Source of the DNA: Craspedostauros australis
Lineage: Eukaryota > Bacillariophyta > Bacillariophyceae > Mastogloiales > Achnanthaceae
Direction: 5' to 3'
DNA length: 64,000 bases
NCBI GenBank assembly: GCA_026770025.1
Contig: JAMXDE010000061.1
Span: 1-64,000 of the forward strand
Shown here: positions 52,786 through 64,000 of the stretch, one piece after another
Numbering within the stretch: position 1 is the stretch's first letter
Layout: each line of letters opens with the position of its first letter
Program-made: the position numbers and the translations under genes
The notes under the pieces: model-generated
Database searches by the model: none
What the model saw: only the letters and a program-made list of their open reading frames with translations
Told to the model about the DNA's origin: nothing

Positions 52786-53685
52786 CTTGCTGTTGACAGC
52801 CGTTCGGCGGAAGTGATTGGAGGCGAAAAGGCGACAGCAACAAGAAACTGTGGAGTTGTGGTGTTGGTGTGAGTGTTGTTATGAGTGTTGGTGTCATCAA
52901 TAGCAACAACAATGTTTGATTCTGCTCACCTTGTCTTGTCTTGTTGTGCCTTCGTGAGGACTCCAGTCAGGCTCCGTTCAGCGTTGATTCCTTCGGTTGC
53001 CTCCGAACAGGGTTGGATCGTGTGCTGTTGTATGCTATCGAGTTGTGCGGTGGCAGCAGCCCTGTTCGCTACCTGCGATGAATCCGTCTGTGTACGAGTC
53101 TGTGTCTGTGTGTGCGTGTTTTGTCTCAACGGCTCCGCTAGTGCTCCTCAACCAACCAACACCGCTATGGGGACTGTGTGGTATGGAGAAGGCGTGGGTG
53201 GTTCTGAAGGTTGAGTGCTGTGGGTACGTCGATGACGATGACGATGTCGGTGTGGATGATAGTGATGATGATGACGACGATGGCTGCGCTCTCTTGGATG
53301 CATTTGCGAGTGCAGAACAAGGAAGGTCCCAAAAGAGTGATTTACGGGCACATTCACAGCAGCGCCTTGTTGTTCTTGGTCTCCTCGACTTCGTGTCTGT
53401 TTGAATCCGTGTGTGCGTCTTTGTGCTGTTGCAACTACACGAAGAAGTCTCGCACAACACTCAGGTTTTGTTGCACTATCTCTTTTTCAGTGGTGTCTTC
53501 CGCCTTGTTGTTGTGGTGGTGGCAATTCTTACCCATTTTCGGCGGCGCGAGTTTCGGGTTTTGAAGTCCTTCGATGCGAACAGAAGCCCACGTACAACGA
53601 TCGTCATTCTGTGTGCTGTCAGAACAAGTTTTGAGGTTGTCTGTGACACAGTCTGGCCTATGTCCGTCTGCGTGCACAGACACTC
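52786..53685. other. Upstream region of the NTPase/nuclease gene
   Basis: No gene recognised. It has a TGTGTCTGTGTGTGCGTGT run near 53099-53117 and a GAT/GAC-rich run at 53230-53285. Short open stretches on both strands follow the low complexity. The gene's promoter should lie in the part next to 52785, but no defined element is visible. Confidence 0.4.
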
Positions 53686-53871
53686 TGTGCAGGTTTTTCA
53701 CGTGACCGGAGGTGTTGGGGGGTGAAACCTGTCTGTTCTGAAAATTATGACTGTGCGGAGCGGTCATTTGCTCAACGTGGATCCTACGCGTGGTTTGTGG
53801 GGTATCGTCTGTCCATCGACACTCATTGCTCGGATTCGGCCAGATTTGGGAATTGGCACTAAATCTGCACA
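53686..53871 (-). repeat. Solo copy of the Copia C-type LTR, minus strand
   Basis: 186 bp, full length and close to 35536-35723, including the inverted ends TGTGCAG...CTGCACA. No matching duplication was seen beside it (ACTC before, AATTT after) and no element body is attached. Confidence 0.8.
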
Positions 53872-53973
53872 AATTTGGGTACTGCGACACGCAGCCCCGC
53901 AAGACACGAAAAAATGTTGAAACACGACTTCAACTGCACCGACTACCATGACTAAGAAATTCGAACCACTGAA

Positions 53974-54056
53974 TGTGCAGATTTAGTGCCAATTCACGAA
54001 TCTGGCAGAATCCGAACGATGAGGGTCGATGGACAGACGATACCGCACAAACCACG
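53974..54056 (+). repeat. Partial Copia C-type LTR, plus strand
   Basis: The first 83 bp of the same LTR, opposite in direction to its neighbour and 102 bp away; similarity stops abruptly after ACCACG. Confidence 0.8.
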
Positions 54057-57000
54057 AGCAGAGCGACGGCGATGTCCGACTCAATCGACTGTAGCTTTCT
54101 TTGTTGAATAAGACCCGCCTGAGCGAAAATAGTACACCTTTCTCGGGAAGTCCTCTCAGATTTCCCTATAAATTTAATATGATGTTCCTCTCTATGAGAA
54201 AGTGACGGATTGACTTTCCTAGAATTGCTACACTTTATATTTTATAAGTTATGAGGGCTTGAGTTGAGAAATTCCCCACAGTAGCCCGTGCTTTAGGTTT
54301 TTAGCTTTCGATCGGACATGGATGCGACTCGTCATTGTCTTCAAGTTGGACGTCGGCGAGCGGCGAAAATGTTCTTTTTTCCTCTCTCAGACGGACTCAC
54401 AGCAAGGCGCTCGAAGCTGAACTCAGACGTGTCTACAGTCGTGCGAACGGGCATACATTTCGGCTGTTTTTGGCCCCAATTGATTGCACGCAGTTTCTCG
54501 CGGCGGACGCGGAACAGGTGTGGAGGAGAAAAACTGCATCAGGATGCGATGGTACGTACGTGCACCGCGCTGTACGTACGACATTAGGATGGGATGAAGG
54601 TGCAGAGCTATCAGCATATTCCACCAGGTATAGTGGGATGTTACTTTTGCCTTTGCTGATGCTGGTAGTACTTCGTGAGCGCGGGAACTGTGATCACTGC
54701 CGGGTTCGTCGCACCATGATCTCGCGCGTTCCACGTGTGGTCTCTCATTTCATACAAGGGTCACGAGACTCTGTGACAAGATAGGTGCAGGAGGATAAGG
54801 TTCTTGTTCTGCGAAATAAAGTCAGCTGGCGACTACGGCACATTCCTGATGTACGCTGCTGTGCTCTTCTCGAGTTGGTGAGTTTCCGTTCGTTGCGCCT
54901 CTCCTGGAGGATTTGATGTTCGTTGTTGTTGTGGAAGTTTGTGAGCTCATTTTGCTCTTTCCTGGATCATGTTTCATTCCTTTTCCTGGTTTTGTTCCAT
55001 GTCGCACCCAAAGAATCGCTCTGTTCTACCTCTGATTTCGGTGGACATACAGACGTAGTATATGGATTTTTGTTAGAAACCTGTGTGGAACAGAACCTGT
55101 TGGTACACGGTCGGATGACAGACGGAGCAGCAGCAAATCCCATGTTCACAGCCTCTGCAGAGACAATCAGAGTATCCATAATAATCTCACATCATCACAC
55201 ACACACAACACATCCGTATCGTCTCCCGATCATCACAGAACCAATTCAGACACTGCGCTCGCGCATTCCGGAGTGCTTTGTGTGTGCCAACACACATTCC
55301 CCAGAAGAATCGGTTCTGGTGCGCCGCAAAACTGCGGAGTGGCTCTGCGAGAACAGAATGATGTACCGCACTGAACACAAGAAGGGGAGTACAGCAGTAT
55401 ATCATATCATATAATGCATCTGTTTTTTTATCCTACCTGCCCACATTTGTATTATTTGCACATCGGAGGCTGATCACGTTCGATCTTGTGATGGATCGGC
55501 TGACTTCCGCAGAATCAACATTCCACCGTCAATTCCAACCGTCAACGATGGTGTTGCATCCACAAGGTGCGCTTGGTGGTCAGCGGCGCAGGCAGACTTG
55601 GAGTGCGAGGATTGTCAGCATTGTTACCCTCATAAGATAGGTATGACGATCAGTTCCATGGTGCGTTATCGTCTCCAGAGTTGTTGTGGATCAAAGACAA
55701 GGAACAACAACGTGCTGACCGTTTGGACACCATTTTGTGGATTGGGTTTAGGGTTATTGTATTGGTTTGATAGCAGCGTCGCATACGACAGCGATTCTTC
55801 TTGGTGCTGTGGAAACACAGCTCCAATTTTGCTCTAGGCGAAGACATCGATGCTGACATGTGTGTGTGATTTTTTTTTGCGCCTATGGATTTGGTAACAT
55901 CACTTGCTCTCGCTGATCGTCGTCATTCTCCGTTGTCTGCTGGGGCCGTTCGTGGCAGTCTGGATAGTCACAGAGCAAGCAACAGCCGGCGCCAACCATG
56001 AATGGCACTGGCGGTTGATGATTGGTGAACGCTGTTCCACAGGCGGATGCGATTTGTTGTCTCCCCCAGCGGTTGTTGGATGAGCGATAGGCGAGAAGCT
56101 GGTGGTGATCATCTGTACGGAAAGCGTCGGGGCAGATGGATGGGATGTTCTGAGCAATGAAACAATAGTGCCATACTAACGGATGAGGTAGTGTGGATGA
56201 GGCTGAGAGGTTGTTCCGATTTCCTCGCAAGCACAAACATTTTCGAATTGATGGCGCGTGCTCGTCCTCTCGTCACGATTGACTTGTGTTCGTGTGAGAG
56301 CAAAATGTGAGCCACTGCTCTGCGCTGAGAACTGGTGTCCATTTGCAAGAGAACTGCGCATCCCGATTCACAAGCCAAGCGACAAATCGCGCACACTCCA
56401 GAATACATTCGTGACTTGCCGATACGACATGACACGACATGCCATGCTACTGATACCAGCACCATACGTATTGGATAGATCGACGAATGGATGGATGGAG
56501 CGAGCTGTGATCATCCCAAGGATACCGTATCGACACACTTGGCGACGAACCATAGTCGCCGTATTGGTACCATCGCAGGACATGGTGCAGATGGGCGGAG
56601 CAAACGCCGGTACGTGCAGCCACAAATTGCTACACGCAACTGTGAAAGCAGCCTGGCGCAAGTCACCGATTAGCTCATGGGCAGAAGTCAGCACATTTGC
56701 TCTTGGAGTCAGTCCAGTTGTACCAGACAATGTTACCAGCATCATGGAGATTGCGTTGTACTTGGAGCAGAGCATTTGGGATCGATCATTCAAGAATCTC
56801 ATTCCATTCGGCATGCCGCTTGGTGTCGGCGGCGATGGTTTCCTCGTAGCATTCTGTGGCAATGCTGCAGGTGCCCACCTTGTGCCTACTCTAGCAATCC
56901 ACTGATTAGATTCTTATCATTGAACGATAGGTATGTTCATACACTAGACAGCGTACGACAGCACCATCATACCCACTCTGGCTTGCGCAGGAGTGTGAGA

Positions 57001-58608
57001 GCCACAACCTGGAGTTGTGCCGTGCCAACTCCTTGTTTGTCTTGGGTCCTTTGTGTCCAATTTCTGGTTCCCCGAATTTCTCCCAAATCAATCTACTGAA
57101 TTTTTCAATAGTGGTATACGATGTTGTTGTGTGCGTAGCACAATTGCAAACATTACTGCATTCATCCTTTGCACGATCCTCTCCGTTGGATGAACTCCAT
57201 ACCTTGATTTCAACGCTGCCGACATACCCACCCACCAATACGATGCATGCGATTCACCCTGTGCTTTTTTAGTTCGGCGCGTTGTGTTGCCGGATTCTCG
57301 TTTTCTCTCGTGTTATTTCTCACGATAAAGTTGCAATATCTTCCCCTTTCCGCTGCGTTCACGGACTCCATCGGTTTCGACAGCCACATGCTCGGACTGG
57401 CGTCGTCTTCTTCGTCTTGTCGTCTACTTTGTAGTCGTTCAATTTTATTTCGCAATTCCGCCTGGTGCTATTCCTATGCCAACAAAAGCATACCTATGTA
57501 GGGACCCCGTGATATTCTTCGCACTAACATTTTTGCACCCTCGCCTGAACGTTTCCATCACGCATTCTATCGGTTTCGACGTCTGGAGGGACGAACCACT
57601 CTCATCTCCTCCGCCTCATTGTTTACTTTTTAGTCGTCCAATTTTTGTTTCGCAATTCCGTCTGGTGCTATTTCTACCCAACCAAATCCATACCCATGCA
57701 AATTCCTCTCCGTCGACATGCACCTTCTGGAGGGCATCGTCAGTGTCATGCACGATTGGCGCGATTGAGGTGAGTCTATGCCATTACAGTTGCATCAACC
57801 ATTCGTATTGCGCAATAATGCATGGTGTCCGGCTGATGGGAAAGGGGAAGTTGTGCCTGAGCGATCTACACGCTCCGAATTGATGTTGCTCGCAATCCTC
57901 TTGCGAGGGCTCCGGGCTCCAGCAGACTGTGTGTTGACTTTCAATTGCTCGCGGATCCGTGTGGTGTTGGCCTTTTCGAATTCCACCAATGGAAGGAGAT
58001 GCATATGGAATTGATACAGATGGTTACGCAGGTTTGCGGATGGCCCGGATGCTGGAGATGGTGCGGGGCATGATTTCCTACCGCTTGGCATCACGAGGCC
58101 AACGACTCAACCAACAGAATTGACGATCAGCGACGGCAGTGGACAAATTGCAGCGGCTCCTGAAATATGTGGAACCACGGACGCGCTCCTGCACCATTGT
58201 GAGCGCTGCGCTTTTGTGGTTCCATCATGGTTCGAAGATCGACTTGGCGTCTTCTACTTGTCTCATACTCGACAATACACTGCATGCCTTGGTCGATGCC
58301 CGATCCAGTTTTGTTGTCTTGATCGAAAATGTGGGTGTGGTGTGGGAGTTGTTGTTGTGAATTTGGCGCACCTCGGTCAAATCTGATTGGATGGGAATCG
58401 TCAATGGTTCAGTGTAAATGTCGTTTGTTGCTCACGAGGATGAATGACATTTAGCAAATGAACAACGAAGAACCAAAGTATGTCCGAAAATCAAGAAAAC
58501 AACACGATGGGATCACAAATGACAGATTCATGGACCAGCCACCAATCTCCGACGCACCAATCAAAAGCAACAGGCAGAACAGAATGTCCGCCCCCAGCGA
58601 ACTCACAT
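54057..58608. other. Long region with no recognised gene
   Basis: Open stretches exist on both strands: plus 54335-54784 (149 codons), plus 56258-56905 (215 codons) with minus 56368-56862 overlapping it, and plus 57476-57883. The 56258-56905 frame has the most protein-like composition in its second half (W-R-K-S-P-I-S-S-W-A-E, P-F-G-M-P-L-G-V-G-G-D-G-F-L-V), but I recognise no family. No repeats or RNA genes stand out. Confidence 0.3.
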
Positions 58609-58880
58609 CACACATCACACACCACACCACACACCACACACCACACACCACACACCACACACCACACACCACACACCACACACCACACACCACACACCAC
58701 ACACCACACACCACACACCACACACCACACACCACACACCACACACCACACACCACACACCACACACCACACACCACACACCACACACCACACACCACAC
58801 ACCACACACCACACACCACACACCACACACCACACACCACACACCACACACCACACACCACGCACCACACACCACACACC
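58609..58880. repeat. (CACACCA)n array, about 38 units
   Basis: A nearly pure 7-bp repeat, TGTGTGG/TGGTGTG on the other strand. It is open in several frames on both strands because 7 is not a multiple of 3 and no stop arises; the resulting His/Thr/Pro or Cys/Val/Trp/Gly repeats are not genes. Confidence 0.97.
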
Positions 58881-59537
58881 CAACGACTGTACTCTTGCCC
58901 ATTCACTGCGGATACTTCAATCGTCGCATCTGAGACGATCGGCGCCGACAGCCAACACAACTCCAAATGGCAGCCAACGAAGAACAGATCGATTGTATTC
59001 TACCGTTTTGCGTTTGGCCACCAGGGAAGCAATCATGATACACACGCGATCGTCTCTCACGATGCCAATGCAAATGATGAGAAATCGAGGTGACAATCGA
59101 TGAGAATAAAAAGTATTATGAAATTCAATAGAGAATGAATGGATAGACGGATTAATGTAGCACTCGTCGCTCTCTCTCTCTCTCTCTCTCTTGCACTTGC
59201 TCTCTCGTTGTGTTGGCGCCGCGTCACACTCACTCTTTCGCCAGAATAAAAATCGCAGATGGTTCCACATACATTCTCCAATCACAATCACGTATGCACC
59301 AATGAGCGACCGTTGAACTGTTGCTGCCGATCTTGACACAAACACATCCCTCATGCTGTTGTGAACGAATATGCATGTGTCATTTTGGTTTGTTGTGTAT
59401 TGTTGTCGCTGTCTGCTGTGCTCTCGTATCTGCAATGTCAGCACAACACTCAGTGCTCCCCAACATCGAGATCATTCAGAATCATCTGTGCCTTCCCCCC
59501 ACCCACATCGTCCGTCAGCCACCATCGCTATCGCATC
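58881..59537. other. Spacer with (CT)n run before the DDE gene
   Basis: A CT run of about 22 bases lies at 59169-59192. The rest is unremarkable. Open sequence continues upstream of the chosen ATG at 59538 to 59361, with a hydrophobic stretch that may be untranslated leader. Confidence 0.5.
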
Positions 59538-62500
59538 ATGACCCGTCCACGCGAGGATTCGAGCAGCGACCCCAATCCATCCCAATCAAAGGTGCAACGT
59601 CAAACAGCAACTGCTGGCACATCCATCTATCCCCAACCACCTCATGGGCACTACGCAACGTACCAATACTCTGCACCTGTTGGACCAAACCACAATGGCA
59701 GCGTTCACAGTCCTCCTCTCCCCATGGTTGCGAATCATCATGTCCCTCCCAACATACAACCTCCTTCCTTTTGCATCCCCAGCTACATCGGTACAGGCGT
59801 GGGTGGTCTACCATACTCTACATTCCACCCCAACAACAGCATGGAAACTCCAACATCTGACTACATGGGTCCCAACTGCTTTGGTATCATGCCTTGCAAG
59901 CAATGTCTGACCCTGTTCTGCAGTCACTGCAGTAGGCCACCATTTTGCCCAAACTGTGCATCATCCATCAGCGGAGGTGCACGTCACACAGGTGTGAATG
60001 CCTTTGTACCACAGGCCAATTCGTTCTCCATTGGGACTTGTGGTGATGCTGCTGCGCCCACACGTCCCAAGCGCAAATCATCAGCAACCAGATGCAGGGC
60101 GCCACATCGACAGGAAAGAGATGATGTGCTCGCGCGACGAGATGTCGCTGTGTCTATGGAAGAGTGCGAGTCGGATTGTGCGAGTACAACCAGTGAGGAT
60201 GACACGGATGCTGCGTTCGTTCCAGCCAACGAGGGCAAGGTGAATCGAAGAAAAATGCTGCAAGCCATTTTTGAAGCAGCTGGCATTAGCATCAAACCCC
60301 TCTCACGGTTCCATGTAGATGGATTTGAACGTCTCCCACGAAAGACAGCGACTGGTCGTTGGAGTCTCATCAACCGAGTCTGGGATGGAGTTTGTGGTGG
60401 GTCAACCCAGCACATGTTTCCTGGCAGAGAACCCCCCGAACAGCTTTCAGAAGCCATGACCTTCGTGCGACATCGCAAACAGCTCCCTCCTGTGTTGCTG
60501 GAGCAGACTCTCTGTCATTTAGCCTTCTGGGGGAATCAAGACCTATCGCTGACTGCTCGTGCGGTTTTGGCAATGACCTGTGACTCCAGGCGCTGCACCC
60601 GAATCCTGGCCGCGCACTACAGTAGCTTGTCGAAAGGAGACAAGGCAAAGATCAAGCTTGGACGCCGATCCATGTCTCGTACAGGACACAGGCGACTGTC
60701 ACATGTTGGTGGCATGATCCTCTCTGGCGGCAAGTTTCCACACGCAGACTACAAGTACCGTGTCAAGGAATCTAGTCTCCAGGGTGTAGTCTCGTTTCTC
60801 ACTTCCATGTTCCAGTACCGGCCAGGCATCACAAGGAGCGTCAAGTTGGCTGGTGTTCTGTTCCCAGACCTGCCTATCTTCATTCGCGGATCAATATCAG
60901 AAGAGCAGCTCTTTGCCAAGTACAAGAACACAACAGATGACCCAGTTGGTATGCCTGCCTTCAGGAGTATCCTGACATTGCTCACGCGACGTGGCAAGTG
61001 TCAAACTGGCCTGTCCTCCTTCTACACAGACACTCTGACTGTATTCATGCACTTCCAAAGCATGATTAAGAGAGTCATGGAACTGCTTCGGACTCAGAAC
61101 AAGGAACATCAAGACAAAGAGCTCGTGTCTGAACTTCTCAACGAGGCACAGGCCATCATCACGGACAGTGATTCTGTTCTTTCATTTGCAAAATGGGAAT
61201 ACGCAAACAAACACATCCAGGTGAAGTCAACCGCGGATAATCTACATTCCGCGGAGTTCGCTCTGACAAATGGCTCCCTCCCGTTTGTGAACCAAGCATG
61301 CAAGCAATGTGCAGATGTCATGACGTTCTTCCCGATTCGTGTTCGCAACTTCATGAAAACTGCCACCAACAGCATCACCGGCAACACGTTCGAATTGGAT
61401 CGCATGGCTGCAGCAATTAACCTGTGTGATGACGCGCTGCGCCAGTACATGGCCCACCAAGTGAGACGAAAGGTACAAGCGCAGAAGATCACGGAGGAAA
61501 AGGAGCGCCTCAAGGATCATCCAGATCGCATCATTGCCATGCTTGATCACAAGCAACGCATCCTCCCAACGGAGAATCAGGAAGCTCAGAAAGCGTTCTT
61601 CGGAAAAAAATGGAATGTCTCTCCTAGGTGTCATGACAATCCAATACAAGAACGGTAAGTTCGAGTACCAATTCATTGACATGGTGATGAAGGGGCGGAA
61701 CAAGCAGGATCATGTCCAAGTTGCTGGTGCCATCAAGATTCTACATTCTACTGTGCTTCCAAAGCTTCACAAGGGGGTCAAAGAGGTCGTATTCCAAAGT
61801 GATAATGCCAGTTGTTTTGCGAGTCCGGCACTGATGAGGTACATGCATGGACTAAACCAGGGAGAGGTTGAAGTTGAATACACAATGCCAGAGAAGAAGA
61901 AGAAGCGGAAGACAACAGCCAAGAACAAGGGCAAGCACAAGGACAAGGCTAAGTATCCACCTCCCCCCAAAATCAACACAGAACAGTCATCTTATCATGA
62001 CGCGAAGGCTGCATCATCCACGAAGGCAAAAGCACAGCAAGACACCGGAACCCGCCCTCCCAAACCACGACTCCAAATCATCCAATGGCTGTACACTGAG
62101 GCACAAGCTGGTAAGAGTGCTTTGGACGGACACTTCGGTTTTGTCTCACGTCAACTCAGGTTGTATGTGGACAGTGCCAGGGACGCAAAGATTGCCACCG
62201 AAGGCGATATTTTCACAGTGCTGAAAGCTGCCAACATCAAGGGGACAACAACGCTTCTGTTGGATCTGAGCAGATTGGGACATGCCATCATCTGTGGTGT
62301 GGACGGAAAGGAAAAAGCATTCGCGACCAACCGAGTTTCCGTTCGCGCCACCCATCAAATTGATCTGATTGATGACAAAATCCAGGTCACAGCATCATCG
62401 GGCTTGACGCATCCAGAGACTATCACGCAGGGCAAGATCGACAAGTTCGACATTCTCCATCTCGATGTCACTTGCAATGATGAGGACATCACCGAGGTCT

Positions 62501-63183
62501 CACCAGCATTCGTGATGGATCCACAGAATATCCGCGGCTCACAACCGACTGAGCGACGACACGCAACAACAACAAACAAGAGCACCACCAAGACGGAAGT
62601 GCTCAAACGCGTTCTCACTTCGCGTGTTCTGGAACCAGCAACAGCAGCAGCAGAAACGGCAAATTGTGAACGAAATGCCACAGTGGACTTCCCTCAATCC
62701 ATCAGGCAGGGATGGGCGATCTGCCATCCAGACAAAGCCACCTCACGAAAGAAGGATCCATCAGCACCTCCGGCAACCAAGGTACCGTCCATGTCGAAAC
62801 AAGTGGCGCAGATTGTGTGCGATGCTGCGATTGCTTGCAGGAACCCGGACACGAGGAGGAGCGCTCATGTGCTTCACGAAGAGCTGATGGCCGGGCCTTT
62901 CTTGCTTGATTGGGAGCAGAGGATCAAGGTGGACATCACGTACCTGAAATGCTTCCTGGCAGCTCCTGACGGTCGAGCGGAGAGATACCTCGAGAACAAT
63001 GGCTACTTGGATGACGAGGAGTGCGAAGAGTGCCTGAACGAGATGCATGAACTGCGGATCATGGCATCCAAGGAGAACACTCAAAGCGAAGAAGCGCACG
63101 AAGAGCAGGTTCTGGATGATCGCCCATACGACGGGCAGGACGCTGATGTGATTGATGGCAACCTGCTACCTTCCGATGATTGA
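59538..63183 (+). pseudogene. Cys-cluster plus RNase H-like/DDE protein, split by one frameshift
   Basis: The start is placed at 59538 (ATCATGACC); an in-frame ATG at 59361 is less protein-like. A C-x2-C...C-x2-C...C-x2-C cluster near residues 119-140 (M-P-C-K-Q-C, C-S-H-C, C-P-N-C) may bind zinc and DNA. A long helical middle follows. The catalytic-looking part lies after the shift: Y-Q-F-I-D-M-V, F-Q-S-D-N-A-S-C-F and S-A-L-D-G-H-F-G-F-V, the D...DN...D/E pattern of RNase H-like transposases in which the last motif contains G-H-F-G. The two frames meet at an A7 run (about 61606-61612); with one base less the reading continues smoothly. The tail is acidic. It may be a domesticated or recently active transposase. 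Confidence 0.65.
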
Positions 63184-63461
63184 TCCTGACGACCGCCGCA
63201 AGTATGCCAACATTAGTATATTGCATTCTATTCTACGATACTATACTCTGTGTCACATTGATACTATCAAGTTGCAGCATGGCGATATCAACTGCAGTAA
63301 CTGCGTGTCCACAGGGATTACGAGAGGAAGCTGTTGTTGGTATGTATAGAGTGGCTCTGATGTTATCGGTTGCTATGATCTTGACATGCACAATGGAACC
63401 ACCATCGCCGTGCATCTACTCAATTCGCACATGTGCTTGCTATGTATGGCATGATACACGA
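63184..63461. other. 3' flank of the DDE gene
   Basis: No gene recognised; AT-rich, with short overlapping open stretches only. No terminal inverted repeat matching the upstream flank was found by eye. Confidence 0.4.
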
Positions 63462-63680
63462 TTAGAACACTGCGTGCATCAATCCAAATCCAGTCCAATA
63501 CTCGTCAGCTGACTTTTTGGCATCCTTCGACAACTTCTTGAACATGAAATCGTACGCCAGCGCAGTCATGAAGGCGTCCTGCTTCGGCGTTGCAGGCAGA
63601 CCGTTCCTGCCCTCCGCATTCTCATCGTAGCATGTCAGCCATCGCTTTCCCTGAACCAGGCTCCACAGCTTCTTCATCAT
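63462..63680 (-). CDS. Small or partial protein, C-terminal exon candidate
   Basis: 72 codons from ATG at 63680, with protein-like composition (C-Y-D-E-N-A-E-G-R-N-G, A-Y-D-F-M-F-K-K-L-S-K-D-A-K-K-S-A-D-E-Y-W) and G/C-rich third positions. AG precedes the ATG (GTGAAAG), so it could also be the last exon of a gene entering from the right edge. No family recognised. Confidence 0.35.
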   Translation of the reverse strand: MMKKLWSLVQGKRWLTCYDENAEGRNGLPATPKQDAFMTALAYDFMFKKLSKDAKKSADEYWTGFGLMHAVF

Positions 63681-64000
63681 CTTTCACACAGGCGCTGGGT
63701 GTATCCGATCATCGTTCGTGCGGCAGTGAATAGGATTGGTAGAAAATTTGGATCCTATTTGATGTTGTGGTACAGCGAGGTCTGCCCCATGAACACCTCC
63801 AATCGGACGCGTCCGGATCCAAATTCGTCGCGCATATAGCTGCATCGTCCGAATGCAGATCTTTGACTGCTTGACGACACGGATCGAGACTGCCCAACGC
63901 ACCGCGCTGAACAGTCCAGGAGCATCACAAAATCATTCGCACCAACAATCCTCCGCCGGATCCGCCGCGGATGGCCAATGTTTTGGCTTTTCATTTTTTC
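63681..64000. other. Right edge, minus-strand open stretches
   Basis: Three overlapping minus-strand open stretches (63684-63994) without a recognised domain; at most one could be an upstream exon of the small frame to the left. Confidence 0.25.

Noticed and set aside
58609..58880. Internal telomere tract
   Set aside because: The unit TGTGTGG is not the TTAGGG repeat expected in stramenopiles, and there is no subtelomeric context.
58458..59103. Proteins of about 200 residues with His/Thr/Pro or Cys/Val/Trp/Gly repeats
   Set aside because: They are open only because the 7-bp repeat contains no stop in most frames.
61606..61612. Classical -1 slippery site (A AAA AAA) as explanation of the two DDE frames
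   Set aside because: The second frame is reached by a +1 shift; a -1 slip gives a stop within a few codons.

Overview
The window is repeat-rich eukaryotic nuclear DNA, most likely from a diatom. The grounds are diatom/algal-style Ty1/copia polyproteins, intron-poor long reading frames, and a decayed gene (28418-29698, minus) that resembles a family I remember from diatoms. No tRNA, rRNA, operon or prokaryotic signal was seen. Species assignment is inference.

Layout. 1-6068: no convincing gene, ending in what should be the 5' side of a DNA transposase gene. 6069-25547: Copia A, minus strand, inserted into that transposase gene (25548-27533, Tc1/mariner-like). Copia A is itself split by Copia B (9811-21800, plus strand), an unusually long (~12 kb) element with TAATAGAGC...GCTCTATTA LTR ends. 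Both insertions have matching target duplications (GTTCTC for A, GACC for B), so the history is transposase gene, then A, then B. 28418-29698: decayed diatom-type gene. 30331-35723: Copia C, one gag-pol frame interrupted only by TGA codons, with a short 3' LTR and no visible 5' LTR. 36259-44540: a nearly full-length, decayed LINE on the minus strand with a 12-bp target duplication. It lies between two inverted-repeat arms (35812, 45410) that may be the ends of a ~1.3 kb element. 45579-46905: a 59/65/71-bp minisatellite. 48586-52785: an intact 1399-residue minus-strand protein with a P-loop NTPase, an alanine-rich repeat spacer and a nuclease-like C-terminus (Crinkler/RHS-like architecture). 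53686-54056: two further copies of the short LTR, in inverted orientation. 54057-58608: nothing recognised. 58609-58880: a (CACACCA)n array. 59538-63183: a Cys-cluster plus RNase H-like/DDE gene split by one shift at an A7 run. The right edge holds a small minus-strand frame.

The window is therefore mainly an archive of layered transposition with two or three more gene-like islands (48586-52785, 59538-63183, possibly 28418-29698). Both LTR pairs of the nest differ by many one- to three-base gaps. Reading frames left of about 18.1 kb are broken often while those to the right are long and clean, so part of the apparent decay on the left may be consensus error rather than biology.
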